NCBI GenBank assembly: GCA_949316495.1
Contig: OX439000.1
Location: 55,404,220 to 55,468,219 of the forward strand
Reading direction: 5' to 3'
DNA length: 64,000 bases
From: Amphiduros pacificus
Lineage: Eukaryota > Annelida > Polychaeta > Phyllodocida > Hesionidae
The position numbers and the translations under genes were made by a program. Below are positions 1-10,194 of this stretch, piece by piece; the stretch's first letter is position 1; the number at the start of each line of letters is the position of its first letter. Under the pieces are notes generated by a model. The model was given only the letters and a program-made list of their open reading frames with translations, searched no databases and was not told the DNA's origin.

Positions 1-891
1 GAGAGCTTTGATAACCTTTTCATGAATATAATACTATTTCTAAATATAGACATCTTGTTGGACAACTATTTTTCACAAAAGGTTATGGGAAAATTTAATT
101 TTAGAGATTATTTAATGCGCAACCCTGGTTGACTAACGTGAAATGTGAAGAATGCTTGACCATTATATATTTGATAGTTAAAGGATAGATATGGACCAGC
201 TTTGCAACAATGGGGATCTTGTACAGGCATGCTTTGATATACCCTATATTTATATATCATTGTGATATTAAATACTTAACCCTTTGAGAAGCCAATGGTA
301 GGCATATTTGAAAAGAACATAAAAATAAACTATCGAGGAACATAAAAATAAACTATTGAGGGCTTGATTCCAACAATAAATGGGCAAAGGTCAAACAAAA
401 GTGAAACAGAGGCCTGCGATCTAACTTATCTTCCTGATAGGAGTTATGTTGCACATTTCTATGATAAGTCAAATGCTAAAAATAATGATTTAACTGTAAA
501 TGTATATACTAAAATCTGTAAAATAAATTCAAACTGAACTCGATTTCCCCTTTACTTCATGACATTTAATTAATGTTGAAACTATCATAATGTAAATGTT
601 AAGCGACCATTTGATAAGTTATTAAATAGTGCACGAAACAGGAACCATTCATTAACACGATCATTATAATTTTATTATTATTGTAACAAATGTATATATT
701 CGGCAAAGTATTCGTGTTTATTAGGTATCAACAAATTTGTCCACGCAGACTCCACCCTGCATTTACTTGCATAAGTGTATTATCAAACAGATATTAATGG
801 CGTCTTGCGGCACTCATCCATTTCAATCATAGAACGCACGTGTTTATGATTTTGTAACAGAGATCACGATAATCTGATACCAGGAAACACA
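1..891. other. AT-rich stretch, no gene seen
   Basis: I found no open frame with splice sites, no recognisable repeat and no RNA gene here. The last 100 bases or so would be the 5' flank of the candidate exon at 892. Confidence 0.5.
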
Positions 892-1056
892 ATGGCCTGG
901 AACTCCGCTCCCTTGGTCCCCGACTTCACTCCACACCTTCATAATTCATGGGCTGCACGTGTGTCTGTGTCTTTGTCTGGCACTGCCAATTCGATTGGAT
1001 ATTTGAATGGTTTGCGTGAGGCAAAGAGTTTGGTGGTAGATGCAATGACTGCCGAG
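892..1056 (+). CDS. Candidate first coding exon, possibly GON7-like (KEOPS subunit)
   Basis: An ATG in good context (ACACAATGG) opens a frame of exactly 55 codons that ends at the donor GAG|GTGAGT. Read through the donor, the frame stops after four more codons, so this is either a first exon or a 59-codon chance ORF. The peptide begins MAWNSAPLVPDF. Its second half has RVSVSLSG followed by a helix-like stretch with GLREAK and LVVDAM. That resembles the pattern in GON7, the small KEOPS-complex subunit linked to tRNA t6A synthesis: RVS, then a short loop, L, GV, K and V at nearly the same spacing. This is a faint pattern match from memory, not an alignment. I could not find the acidic second half expected of GON7 downstream. 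The splice donor and start context are seen; the family is inferred. Confidence 0.35.
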
Positions 1057-4000
1057 GTGAGTTGGGGGTGAGGGGAGTGGGGGTGAAGTAATCAGTCCCA
1101 TGTGGCCACGCATACCTGCCCTATCAAGCCGGTCAATAATCGCTACCTAGACCATTATAGTCATTGCCAAATATGCTCAACAACTGAGACAAACACGTGG
1201 TTTTAATCATCTTGACATTTATGACATCTGACAATAATAAAAATTGAATTTCATAACTTAACGATAATGATGATCATGCTCCTCACAGCACCATGCACGA
1301 ATCTCCCATGGATAATTGAGCAAACTGCTTCAGGAAAGAGCAGACGATTCACATAGGAAACCTGACAACTATAAAGTGATGTTTTTCTCATGTGCAGCAA
1401 TGTCTCGTCTCAACTTGTACGTATGTCACATTCCTACCATTCTAATTGGTATTTCCAAGTGATACGACATCATTATTCTCATAATATTAATGATATCCAT
1501 TTTATGGATATAAAAAGATGCTTGCATGTGCATAGACACTTCACGTAGGAGACACTAGAGTATGGCTATATATATATACATATGTTGCACAATAAAACTG
1601 AAAGTTAGAAATATTTGTAACGTTTCTTTTTATTCTTGAAATATAAAAACAATTACCTTCGTGTAAATTCACTTAGTGGTGTTAAGAAGTTTCCGGGAAA
1701 AGAAAAACTAATATGAATATAGCATGTCAAAGAACGTATTGTATGCATTAAACTTTAAACAAAAAGAGAAGGAATTGTTTTTCATTCTAGGCATCTAACT
1801 TCTATTGAATCATATACATGTACAGGACAACAATAAAATTAACCAAAAACTTGAAAGTTGGCAATGAAGTTTATCGATATTCCACATCTCTTTGTCCTTA
1901 TCTATAAACAATAAAACCCTTGTCAGCCAATAACGGCTTATTATCATTTGCATGCTCTGTAATTTCACCCCAGAATTTCTCATCACATTAAATGTGTGTT
2001 GCTTATTTGACGTCCAGCTGATGGCTGTCACTGGGTTTGCGGGACATGGTTTGCTGATTGGGGTTGAACACCTTGGTAATGCAGAGGGCAGATGACTCAC
2101 TCTGCATGTTCTACCACCTGCCATCCCATTCCTATCACTTAATAATGATATTCTACACAGTTTGCCAAATGCCCCAATTCCACGTAATTATTTCAAGCCT
2201 AATAGAAAATTAAATAAAAAACAACATATAAGCAATAATGAAACTCAATCATTTTTGGGGGTGACATGACTGGAGGAGATTGCTATATTTATGACGAGTT
2301 CAGCTTGAGTGATTGTCAGTGGTGCACTTCAATAGTATTGTGCTCCAAAGTTAAAAAAGAACTTTGTGATCCACTTCATGCTCATCTCCAACACATATTT
2401 CAGCTAGAAATGTCCTGACATGATAAATGTTGTTTTTTCAAACAGTTTTTATGGCAAAGCTTTAGAGTGAGCATCGTTTCAAAGGCTTGTAGAATTATAT
2501 TGAGGCTAGTCATGCTGGTTACCTGAAGGCAACGTTGCATACGGGCACCAATATTTGCAGGTGACATGCTACCAAGCTTCATATCCGAGCTGTAATGTTT
2601 GAACAAGAAATGTAATGTTTGATGTAGGGAAAGTAAAATGAAATGCAAAAAAGACTTACCAGCAACATTGTGGTGGTTAAATAGGTTAAGTAAAAGAAGC
2701 AGACAGACTGCCATGTGAGAAGCCCAGGGTACATCCATGTTGTGAAGGTAGCTGATGGTATGCGAATATCTTCAGATCAAGCCACTAAGTTAATGTATCA
2801 TCTCAATCCAAACAGGCACCGGTAAAGTTGAACTGTTCCACCACCTACATGACCTGCTTCAGCCATTTGCCCGTATTAATACTCCCTGTGTCCCAACAAG
2901 TTGGTGTTGAAGTGAGCAAGTCAGCTGCCCACGTTGGTGGTGGTGGTGCGAGGTGGCAGCCAGCGAGGACAATACAAGGCAAACCTACCTGGCCACAGGT
3001 AGCAAGCACACACAGGCAGTCCGCCAGCCCGCCCCAACCACTCAGGTAGACGGCACACTGACTCGCCATGCCCTCTCTATGATGTCCTCAGTCAACCACC
3101 AACCATGCATACCTACTCACATCCTTGTTCATAAAGCTGGCATGAAAGGGGAGCTGGCAATGGCTGGCTTTATTCACAAATGTAAGACAGGATTGCTAAA
3201 TATGTCTTTATGCAGGACCGAAACTGTAGCAACTTGTACAACTCGCTTGTGTGAGTTGTTTTATTTTTTCTGCGTGAAGGTTAGATAATGAGAAGAATTC
3301 AAAATATAAAGTTTAATCTATGTTTCATTGATGAGATTTCAACGTCTCTGAATATTACAAATTCCTCGCATTTAGGTGTGAAACATTTATTAGCACGAGG
3401 ACGTGTTTTGATTTGAAAAATCAAATATGCATTGGAAAAATTGAATAATGCAGAAGAATGTGATAAGAAATTCGAAGTACAGCAAAATCAATTTTTCATC
3501 CATCCATATTTTATTACTGGCTTTACAAACCCAGTTCACAGTACACCATACATAACACCATGTATGAACAAAAAAGCAGATAATTGAATTTGTTCCAATG
3601 AATCATTTCCCATAAATTATAAAGAAGCATCATATACTTAATTCAATACTTATTTGTTTCAAAATTCATGGCATGATAATTAACCCTGATACTGGATACA
3701 TGTGTATAGAATAAACCTGGCCTCAATCTATCTGTTTCTGACCCGAATGCTGATACTTCCAGTTCACCAGATTCAAAGTAGTTCGGATTGAGGTATATGT
3801 AACACAAGCATTCAAGGGGTGCATAAAGGCTGTATGATAGGTATACAGATTTTTAAAGGACAAATGCAGTGATTTATTTAGGATTAGAATCTACAATTAA
3901 GTTCCAAGTTTATGGAAGACTTTTTATTGATGCTTTATACTGATGCTCATTAATATTTTAAGCAAAGTCTAATTCATTTTTAGTAGCTTAAATAAATAAA

Positions 4001-4900
4001 CTTTTTCAATGTTTATCCTTGGCAACTTTATGTTTGGAGCCAGGGACCAAATTGACTAATTTAAGAAACTAAACTTGAACTATATTTTTTATTCAATAAA
4101 ATCTTTCATCACATTTATATATTTTCAAAGATCTCTATCGTTTCTGAGAAACCATTTCACACTTTGTAAAACCAACAGACCAACTTTGTATCTGCTAGGT
4201 TTTTAACTGTGAATAATATAGCAGTCGATGTAATACACTCTGTAACAGCAAGATATTTCCACTTTCAATTATGATATGCTTACTTCATCATTATAAATTC
4301 ATGTTTGGAACTATGATCATCATTTAATGACATGCAACAAACTCAAGATGTCCGATGATTTAAATTCATATGATTTGTCAAATAATCACCAAACCTGGCA
4401 AAGGCAGCTCATAAATTGTGCCATATAGTTTATTCAAACTATTTCCAAACCAAAGACACATTGACTCTGCGCACCGGTTCAGCTAATTGAGGGTCATTCA
4501 TTCGGACAAGGGCCCTCCAAAGTTAAAGTCCCACAGATTTTCACACGGACTAGAAATGGCTAGATTAAGAACATAAACTTATACAAGGCTGTGGTATACA
4601 AACTTTTCTGGCGTTTACAGTAAATCTCAATTCTCACCGAAACAGCTATAATAAAATTAATTTTATTATTAGAAATATAATTTTCAGTATTCCTGAAGTT
4701 GTGATTTTAAATAGCATGTTGTTATGGTCAAAAGTGTCTAACCAGCTAATATATATTCGTTTGAAATACTTTTTAAGGACGAAAAAAAATGATAAAAGTA
4801 TGTCTGAATCATTTCATCCATTTTTTCAAGAACAATTAAGATTCTCTGATATATTGTTTTAGCAAACAACAATAAAAATATCTATTTACACATGTAAACT
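1057..4900. other. Intron or intergenic DNA, no supported exon
   Basis: If the exon at 892 is real, part of this stretch is its intron. The interval 2828-3288 is richer in G+C and has overlapping ORFs on both strands, but I could not tie them to a family or to paired splice sites. The rest is AT-rich and featureless to me. Confidence 0.4.
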
Positions 4901-4908
4901 TTAAGAGA

Positions 4909-7008
4909 TTGGATCTTCAGTCCCTAAGGAATGACATCAAATCCCTAACTGGTGCAACTGCAACATGGGAACACTTATCCTTGAGTGACATGGTGGATTA
5001 CTATGACAAGGCACTCACATCACTCATGGATAAACATGATCCTATCAAGTCTGCCAAGGTCACTCAACGCAAACCGGTACCTTGGATGAATGACCAATTA
5101 AAGCTGGAAAGATCTCTCAAGAGAAGGCTTGAGAGAAAAATGAAGACCAGCTCTCACATTGACAAGGAATTGTATAACTCCCAGAGAAACAAATACAATT
5201 CCATGCTGAAATCAGCTCAATCAACATACTTTTCCAACCTGGTTGAGGAAAACAAACATGACCCTAAGAAGCTTTTTAGAGTCATTGACACAGTCATGCA
5301 CAAGAAAAAGGACACACCAATGCCCCAAACTGACTGTGAGGTCACACAAGTGGAGAAGTTTAACACTTTCTTTCTTGAAAAAATAGTAAGAATCCGTCTA
5401 GAAATTGACAAGGCTCCACCCTGCCAAACTTCGCCACCAGGTGACACTGCGAACAATAGTACAGCATGTCTGGAGAGGTTCACACCCTTAACCATAGATG
5501 ACGTACGAAAATTAGTCAAGAGGTCTACAAAGAAGTCATGTGAGCTGGATCCTATTCCAACCTGGCTCTTACTTGACCTCCTGGATGACCTCTTACCAAT
5601 AATTACTTCCATCATAAATAAATCACTGATGGAATCAGCAGTATCTGAAAATATGAAGATAGCCATCATAACACCCCTGCTGAAGAAACTTGGTCTAGAA
5701 CTGGTTGAGAAAAACTACAGGCCTGTTTCCAACCTGACATTTATCTCTAAGCTAACTGAGAGGGCAATAGCGGACCAATTAGTCCCTCATCTTGTAACGA
5801 ATGGCCTTACTGACAAGTTTCAGTCAGCCTACAAAGAATATCATAGCACTGAAACTGCTTTGTTAAAGGTGCAAAATGATATCTTGTGTGCTCTAGACAA
5901 TAAAAAGTCAGTCATCTTGCTGTTGCTTGACCTCTCTGCTGCCTTTGATACTATTGACCATCAAATTCTATTTGATAGGCTAGAGGCTAGATGTAATGTC
6001 AAGGGTCACGCCCTCTCCTGGATTCGGTCATATCTAAGGAACAGGAAACAATGTGTGAAGGTGGGGACCCATAGGTCCTGTCTGTCCATAAAATATGGAG
6101 TGCCACAGGGCTCAGTCCTGGGTCCCATACTATTCACCATTTATATGACACCTCTTTCTGATATCCTAGCCAAATATGGGCTGAGCTATCATATTTATGC
6201 AGATGATACTCAGATCTACATCCCTGTAGACCACACTTCCCCCCATCAAGCTGATATAAGCAGACACAAACTTGAGGAGTGTGTCTGTGAGGTCAGAAAC
6301 TTCCTTATATCAAATAAGATGAAGATAAATGATGGAAAGACAGAGATGCTCATATGTACTGACAGGTACAGTACTGCCGCCAGCAGTAGTATCCCAGACA
6401 CAATCAGAGTGGGTAGCTCTGATATTGCTCCTAGTGAGTCAGTGGTGGACCTTGGCATCACATTCGACTCCAACATGGACATGAAGGCCCAGATCAGAAA
6501 AATGTGCCAGAAGGGCTATTACCACATTAGGAACTTGGCGGCCATCAGACATTGTCTAGACGAAAAGACCGCTGTAACACTTACCCATGCTTTTGTTACA
6601 TCTACTTTGGATTATGGTAATGGCCTGCCGGCTGGTCTTCCTAAAACAGACATCAGGAAGCTGCAATACCTCCAAAACTCTGCAGCACGTGTTGTAGGAA
6701 AAATTAGGAAATTCGATCACATTTCAGGAAAACTACAGGAACTGCACTGGCTCCCTGTTCATGAGAGAATATATTTTAAAATCCTTCTCTTAACCTGGAA
6801 GGCTCTAAATGGTAAGGCTCCGCCTTACTTACGTGATCTACTCCTAATCAAACAAGGGGAACGCTGTCTAAGATCCAATGATGGCACCCATCTACAAGTA
6901 CCTAATACCAGGCTAAGGACAGTGGGTGACAGGGCCTTTTCATCTGTCGGCCCTAGACTTTGGAATTCCTTGCCTACTGAAATTAGGACAAGTACTTCAG
7001 TCTCCTAA
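4909..7008 (+). CDS. LINE ORF2 fragment: reverse transcriptase
   Basis: This is a 699-codon open frame encoding a non-LTR retrotransposon reverse transcriptase, which copies LINE RNA into the genome by target-primed synthesis. Motif A is at about residue 340 (LDLSAAFDTIDH), motif B' at about 397 (GVPQGSVLGP) and the catalytic YADD at about 430. The C-terminus has the HWLPV and KALNGKAPPYL signatures common in CR1/L2-type elements. The first codon shown is not an ATG, because the true start lay in the lost 5' part. The frame ends at TAA (7006-7008), but the next codons read FKNRLKTHLF, the usual end of this family, so this stop is probably a single late premature one. Roughly 2.1 kb otherwise open implies a fairly young insertion. 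Confidence 0.85.
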   Translation: MDLQSLRNDIKSLTGATATWEHLSLSDMVDYYDKALTSLMDKHDPIKSAKVTQRKPVPWMNDQLKLERSLKRRLERKMKTSSHIDKELYNSQRNKYNSMLKSAQSTYFSNLVEENKHDPKKLFRVIDTVMHKKKDTPMPQTDCEVTQVEKFNTFFLEKIVRIRLEIDKAPPCQTSPPGDTANNSTACLERFTPLTIDDVRKLVKRSTKKSCELDPIPTWLLLDLLDDLLPIITSIINKSLMESAVSENMKIAIITPLLKKLGLELVEKNYRPVSNLTFISKLTERAIADQLVPHLVTNGLTDKFQSAYKEYHSTETALLKVQNDILCALDNKKSVILLLLDLSAAFDTIDHQILFDRLEARCNVKGHALSWIRSYLRNRKQCVKVGTHRSCLSIKYGVPQGSVLGPILFTIYMTPLSDILAKYGLSYHIYADDTQIYIPVDHTSPHQADISRHKLEECVCEVRNFLISNKMKINDGKTEMLICTDRYSTAASSSIPDTIRVGSSDIAPSESVVDLGITFDSNMDMKAQIRKMCQKGYYHIRNLAAIRHCLDEKTAVTLTHAFVTSTLDYGNGLPAGLPKTDIRKLQYLQNSAARVVGKIRKFDHISGKLQELHWLPVHERIYFKILLLTWKALNGKAPPYLRDLLLIKQGERCLRSNDGTHLQVPNTRLRTVGDRAFSSVGPRLWNSLPTEIRTSTSVS

Positions 7009-7120
7009 TTTAAGAATAGACTGAAAACTCATCTCTTCAGGATGCACGTCCTGAACACAGCGCTATGAACAGACTTGTCTGGTATCAGTGCTATACAAAT
7101 TTTATTATTATTATTATTAT
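4909..7120 (+). mobile_element. 5'-truncated LINE of the CR1/L2-like group, 3' end complete
   Basis: The element holds the linker, reverse transcriptase and C-terminal part of ORF2, a short 3' UTR and a (TTA)n tail at about 7101-7120. Such microsatellite tails are usual in CR1/L2-type LINEs. The apurinic endonuclease domain expected before the reverse transcriptase is missing, and the frame opens near 4909 in what should be the linker, so the copy is 5'-truncated as most LINE insertions are. I saw no clear target duplication. A second, tiny copy of the same 3' end lies at 16607-16662. Confidence 0.85.
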
Positions 7121-7807
7121 GTGAATTCATAGTACTAGGTATTTAGATCAAACATATTAGCACATAACATTTTAGATAATAATAAAGTAAATCGTATTAT
7201 TTCAATTACTTCACAGTTCTCAAAACAAGCCTCGATGCATTATGGGTATGCGAAACTAAGATGTTTTAAAATGAGGTTTTATTCAGCTGTATATTTGTAG
7301 ATCTAACATGATTGCAAATTAACGGAATATAATTGACATATAAGTTTGTTTACTTAAAGAGATTATTGGATAGAAGGCATATAAACTCGCTAATTGTGAG
7401 CAAAAAATACTTAATTTAAACTCATTTGATGGTATCCATTTCTTTTCAACACAACGAATCACATAAATTTAAGTTAGGTGGGACAAGTGTCACAGGAAAA
7501 GGGAAACTAATATGTCTTAGGAAAAAGGAAACTGTAACTGGGAAGAATTTATTCATTGTTAAATTAAACTTATTGGTGGCCTTCTATCCCAACTAGAAAA
7601 ATATTTTCGACAAATATACACTTTGCAATACTGTTATCGGCTGCAATGCATATGATCTTCATTATACTCCAAGATATGATGAACCACTGTCAGAATGGGA
7701 CCTTGAAATAGTCTATAAATAGATCAAGATCAGATCTGCTTTGATGGATCACCGGCTGCAAAAGAACTACAACATGCACGGTGCGCGCGCATACATTTCC
7801 CATCTTG
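7121..7807. other. AT-rich stretch, no gene seen
   Basis: Nothing recognisable lies between the LINE tail and the MITE at 7818. Confidence 0.5.
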
Positions 7808-7817
7808 GCGAATGTTT

Positions 7818-8275
7818 AGTGTTCTCCAATCACCCATCGGCAAAGCCCAGATAGGTGATCTGGAGAGGTCTGAGATTTTTGCTTTTTGGTTTTAATCTCG
7901 TTTAGATGTGATTTTTTAAATACCCAACTGTTTAAGTGATAATTCATATTTTATGTATGATTATGTCTAAAATCTCACAAAAAGGCTTGATTATTTTTTG
8001 GATAACATTAAATAAAGAAAATATAAATACTTGATAATAATCGCCAGCTGCAAAAATTGAATCAAACCCGTTTTAACGGCAGTTGAAACGGGTTCAATTT
8101 TGACGTTTAAACGGGTTTACCTCAGTTTTTGCAGCTGGCGACTTTTTACTTCACTTGAGCTCTAACAATTCCACCAAACTTTTCTTTGGTTGAAATTGGT
8201 AGAGACCTTGGACGTTCGACAAACCCCTCCAGATCACCTATCTGGGCTTTGCCGATTGGTGATTGGAGAACACTA
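7818..8275. mobile_element. MITE with about 50-bp inverted ends and 10-bp target duplication
   Basis: The first and last roughly 50 bases are inverted copies of each other, starting AGTGTTCTCCAATCACC, with only a few mismatches. The 10-mer GCGAATGTTT flanks both sides (7808-7817 and 8276-8285) and reads as a target-site duplication. A 9-10 bp duplication points to a Mutator-like element. The interior holds a second inverted pair (8041-8141) with outer ends CGCCAGCTGCAAAAA, so a transcript would fold into nested hairpins. There is no coding capacity, so it depended on a transposase from elsewhere. It sits about 90 bp upstream of the candidate ATG at 8365. Confidence 0.8.
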
Positions 8276-8364
8276 GCGAATGTTTGAATGACAAAGTTCT
8301 GCATTTCGACACATCATAAAGTAACTATTCAACAAAATATTTCCTTTGAATATTATACTTAACA

Positions 8365-8401
8365 ATGGATGTTGCTGAAGACAATGTTCTACTGTTCCAA
8401 G
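8365..8401 (+). CDS. Candidate first exon of the Vps4-like gene
   Basis: ATG at 8365 (context AACAATGG) opens 12 codons reading MDVAEDNVLLFQ, followed by a consensus donor G|GTAAGC. The acidic start is plausible for a cytosolic protein and lies in the right place upstream of the ATPase exons. However, this exon ends in phase 1, while the exon at 10195 needs two carried bases. Either a small exon between them is missing from my model or this exon belongs to something else. Confidence 0.35.
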
Positions 8402-8894
8402 GTAAGCAAACCGCCGATCTATGATATTCAAGAACATCACTGGCAGGTGTATTGAGCAGACTCCAATCAACTTCTCATCACTGGCATCAGTGATTCAATC
8501 ATAATTTCCCATCAGTTTACACGAAGGCCCAATATGTCTACTAGTAGTAGTAGGCCACTTTGTACTTCAGAACATATTCGTACAGTTTCCTGTACATGTA
8601 CCCATTCCACCATGACCTTTGTTTGTGACCCACGTGTTGGAACAGCCGAAGACAACCGAGCTGCAGACGACAACAGAGTTGTGGTTCCATTTTCAAACTT
8701 TGAAAAATCAAAGCATCTGCACTCTGGAGAATATTCACATCATTGTCACCACCAGGTGTATCTGCAAACTTAACTTTTGACACTTCAATAATGACAGGGC
8801 AACTTATGTCATGAAGTAAGGATGATGTCAATCTTTGACTATTGCCATCCCATTTTGAACCATTTTCATGATGCGAGGGTTAACACAGGCACTA

Positions 8895-9101
8895 GAACCG
8901 TCCACACTGGCACAGTTGGTTGAGTGTTGGATCTGTGCCTTTTAATGGTTTAATAAGTGGAGGACAGGAGGTGGTTGTTTCGAATCCCACTACCAGCAGT
9001 GTTACTTTCACACTGGTTAAAAGGCTCAAAACTCGACCTGATATGGCCATAGTTGCTGAAAAGGTCGTAAAAAACACCATCTCACATTTTTTTTTTTTTT
9101 A
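8895..9101 (+). mobile_element. tRNA-derived SINE
   Basis: Box A-like TGGCACAGTTGGTTGAG (from 8908) and box B-like GTTTCGAATCCC (about 8977) form the split internal RNA polymerase III promoter. They are followed by a tRNA-unrelated body and a T-rich end. It is too degenerate and too long to be a working tRNA gene. Confidence 0.6.
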
Positions 9102-10194
9102 AATTTGTGTACACTTTCTATTCCTAAATTCCCCAATGTAATTATAGTCCCACCCATAGACTTTCCCAGTCAGTGAAGCAAGCTTCTTTGTCAAAGGAAC
9201 CAAGGTGTCACCTGCTGAGACAGTCGGGCTAGTTACTATTGTTGTAAGCAAAGGTGTGATAATTAAGCTGGATGCTGTCTTACCACTTGTCTACAACACA
9301 TGTCACACAATTTTGTGAAGCAATTGTGCAAAGTGACCGGCAAATGCATGGAACCTGCATTTGGAAGTCAGAAATTTTTAATGTGCTTTTTAACCCCTAA
9401 CAGACGGGTTCATTTCAAAGACCCATGCATTATGACTTTTCACCAAAAGAAATCTTATAGGCAGGTTAACCTCAGTGTCTGTCCAGTCAAATTTTATCAT
9501 GTCAGTAAACAAACAACATTTACATATATATTTTTACACAGTTTCCTCCTACTCCTCTCCTGTGGAGATGCCAAGTGCCACATTAATCAGCCAATTCTAA
9601 CAAAGAACTAGTGGACTGTATGTAATATGTTGGTTCCCCACATTATGATTAGTGGAGCTGTCAGGCATCTCAGTGCTAAAATAGAATCTGATGTGTTTAA
9701 TGGGATGGGGTCAATGGGTTAGTATGAGCAGGACCAGGTCTGTTGACATTTTGGTTACTTCTGATTTTTTTAAAAGGTTTAATTTATTCATATTTTCATG
9801 TGACCTGACTGGAATCAAATTGTGCTTGCTGACCAAACTGATTAGAGGCAGTACAGTGGTGAGTAGTCGCCAAATTTTCTCACTAATTATCATTGTTTTG
9901 TCATTCTCAACATTTAATGGCAATAAATATGTATTTATTATAACAAAATTGTTAAAATTGGACAACGTTTCAGTTGCAAATAAAAACACAAATAGGAGTT
10001 TATACTATCTATAAATTAAGTTTTCCTCATGTTTATCGATCTTTGGTAAAATGCTCTTTAAAGTGCTATGAAGCAAAATCATTGATCAGCTCATAGTACT
10101 CTGAATTATATTTGATCAGATGTGTTTGCCTTTTCATCTTCTTTACAAATTTCAAGAGAAGTCCATTTTCAAGATTGGCTACTCAATAATTTAG
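9102..10194. other. Probable intron, no exon recognised
   Basis: This lies between the candidate first exon and the first firm exon of the Vps4-like gene. Short ORFs are present, but none has paired splice sites or a recognisable family. A missing small exon may be here. Confidence 0.4.

Noticed and set aside
2400-2738. 112-codon minus-strand frame with an internal donor-like site
   Set aside because: Composition is Leu/His-rich and unlike any family I know; a single donor-like site is weak support.
2828-3288. Overlapping frames in a G+C-richer patch
   Set aside because: Low-complexity Gly/Pro/Thr-rich translations on both strands with no paired splice sites or recognisable domain.
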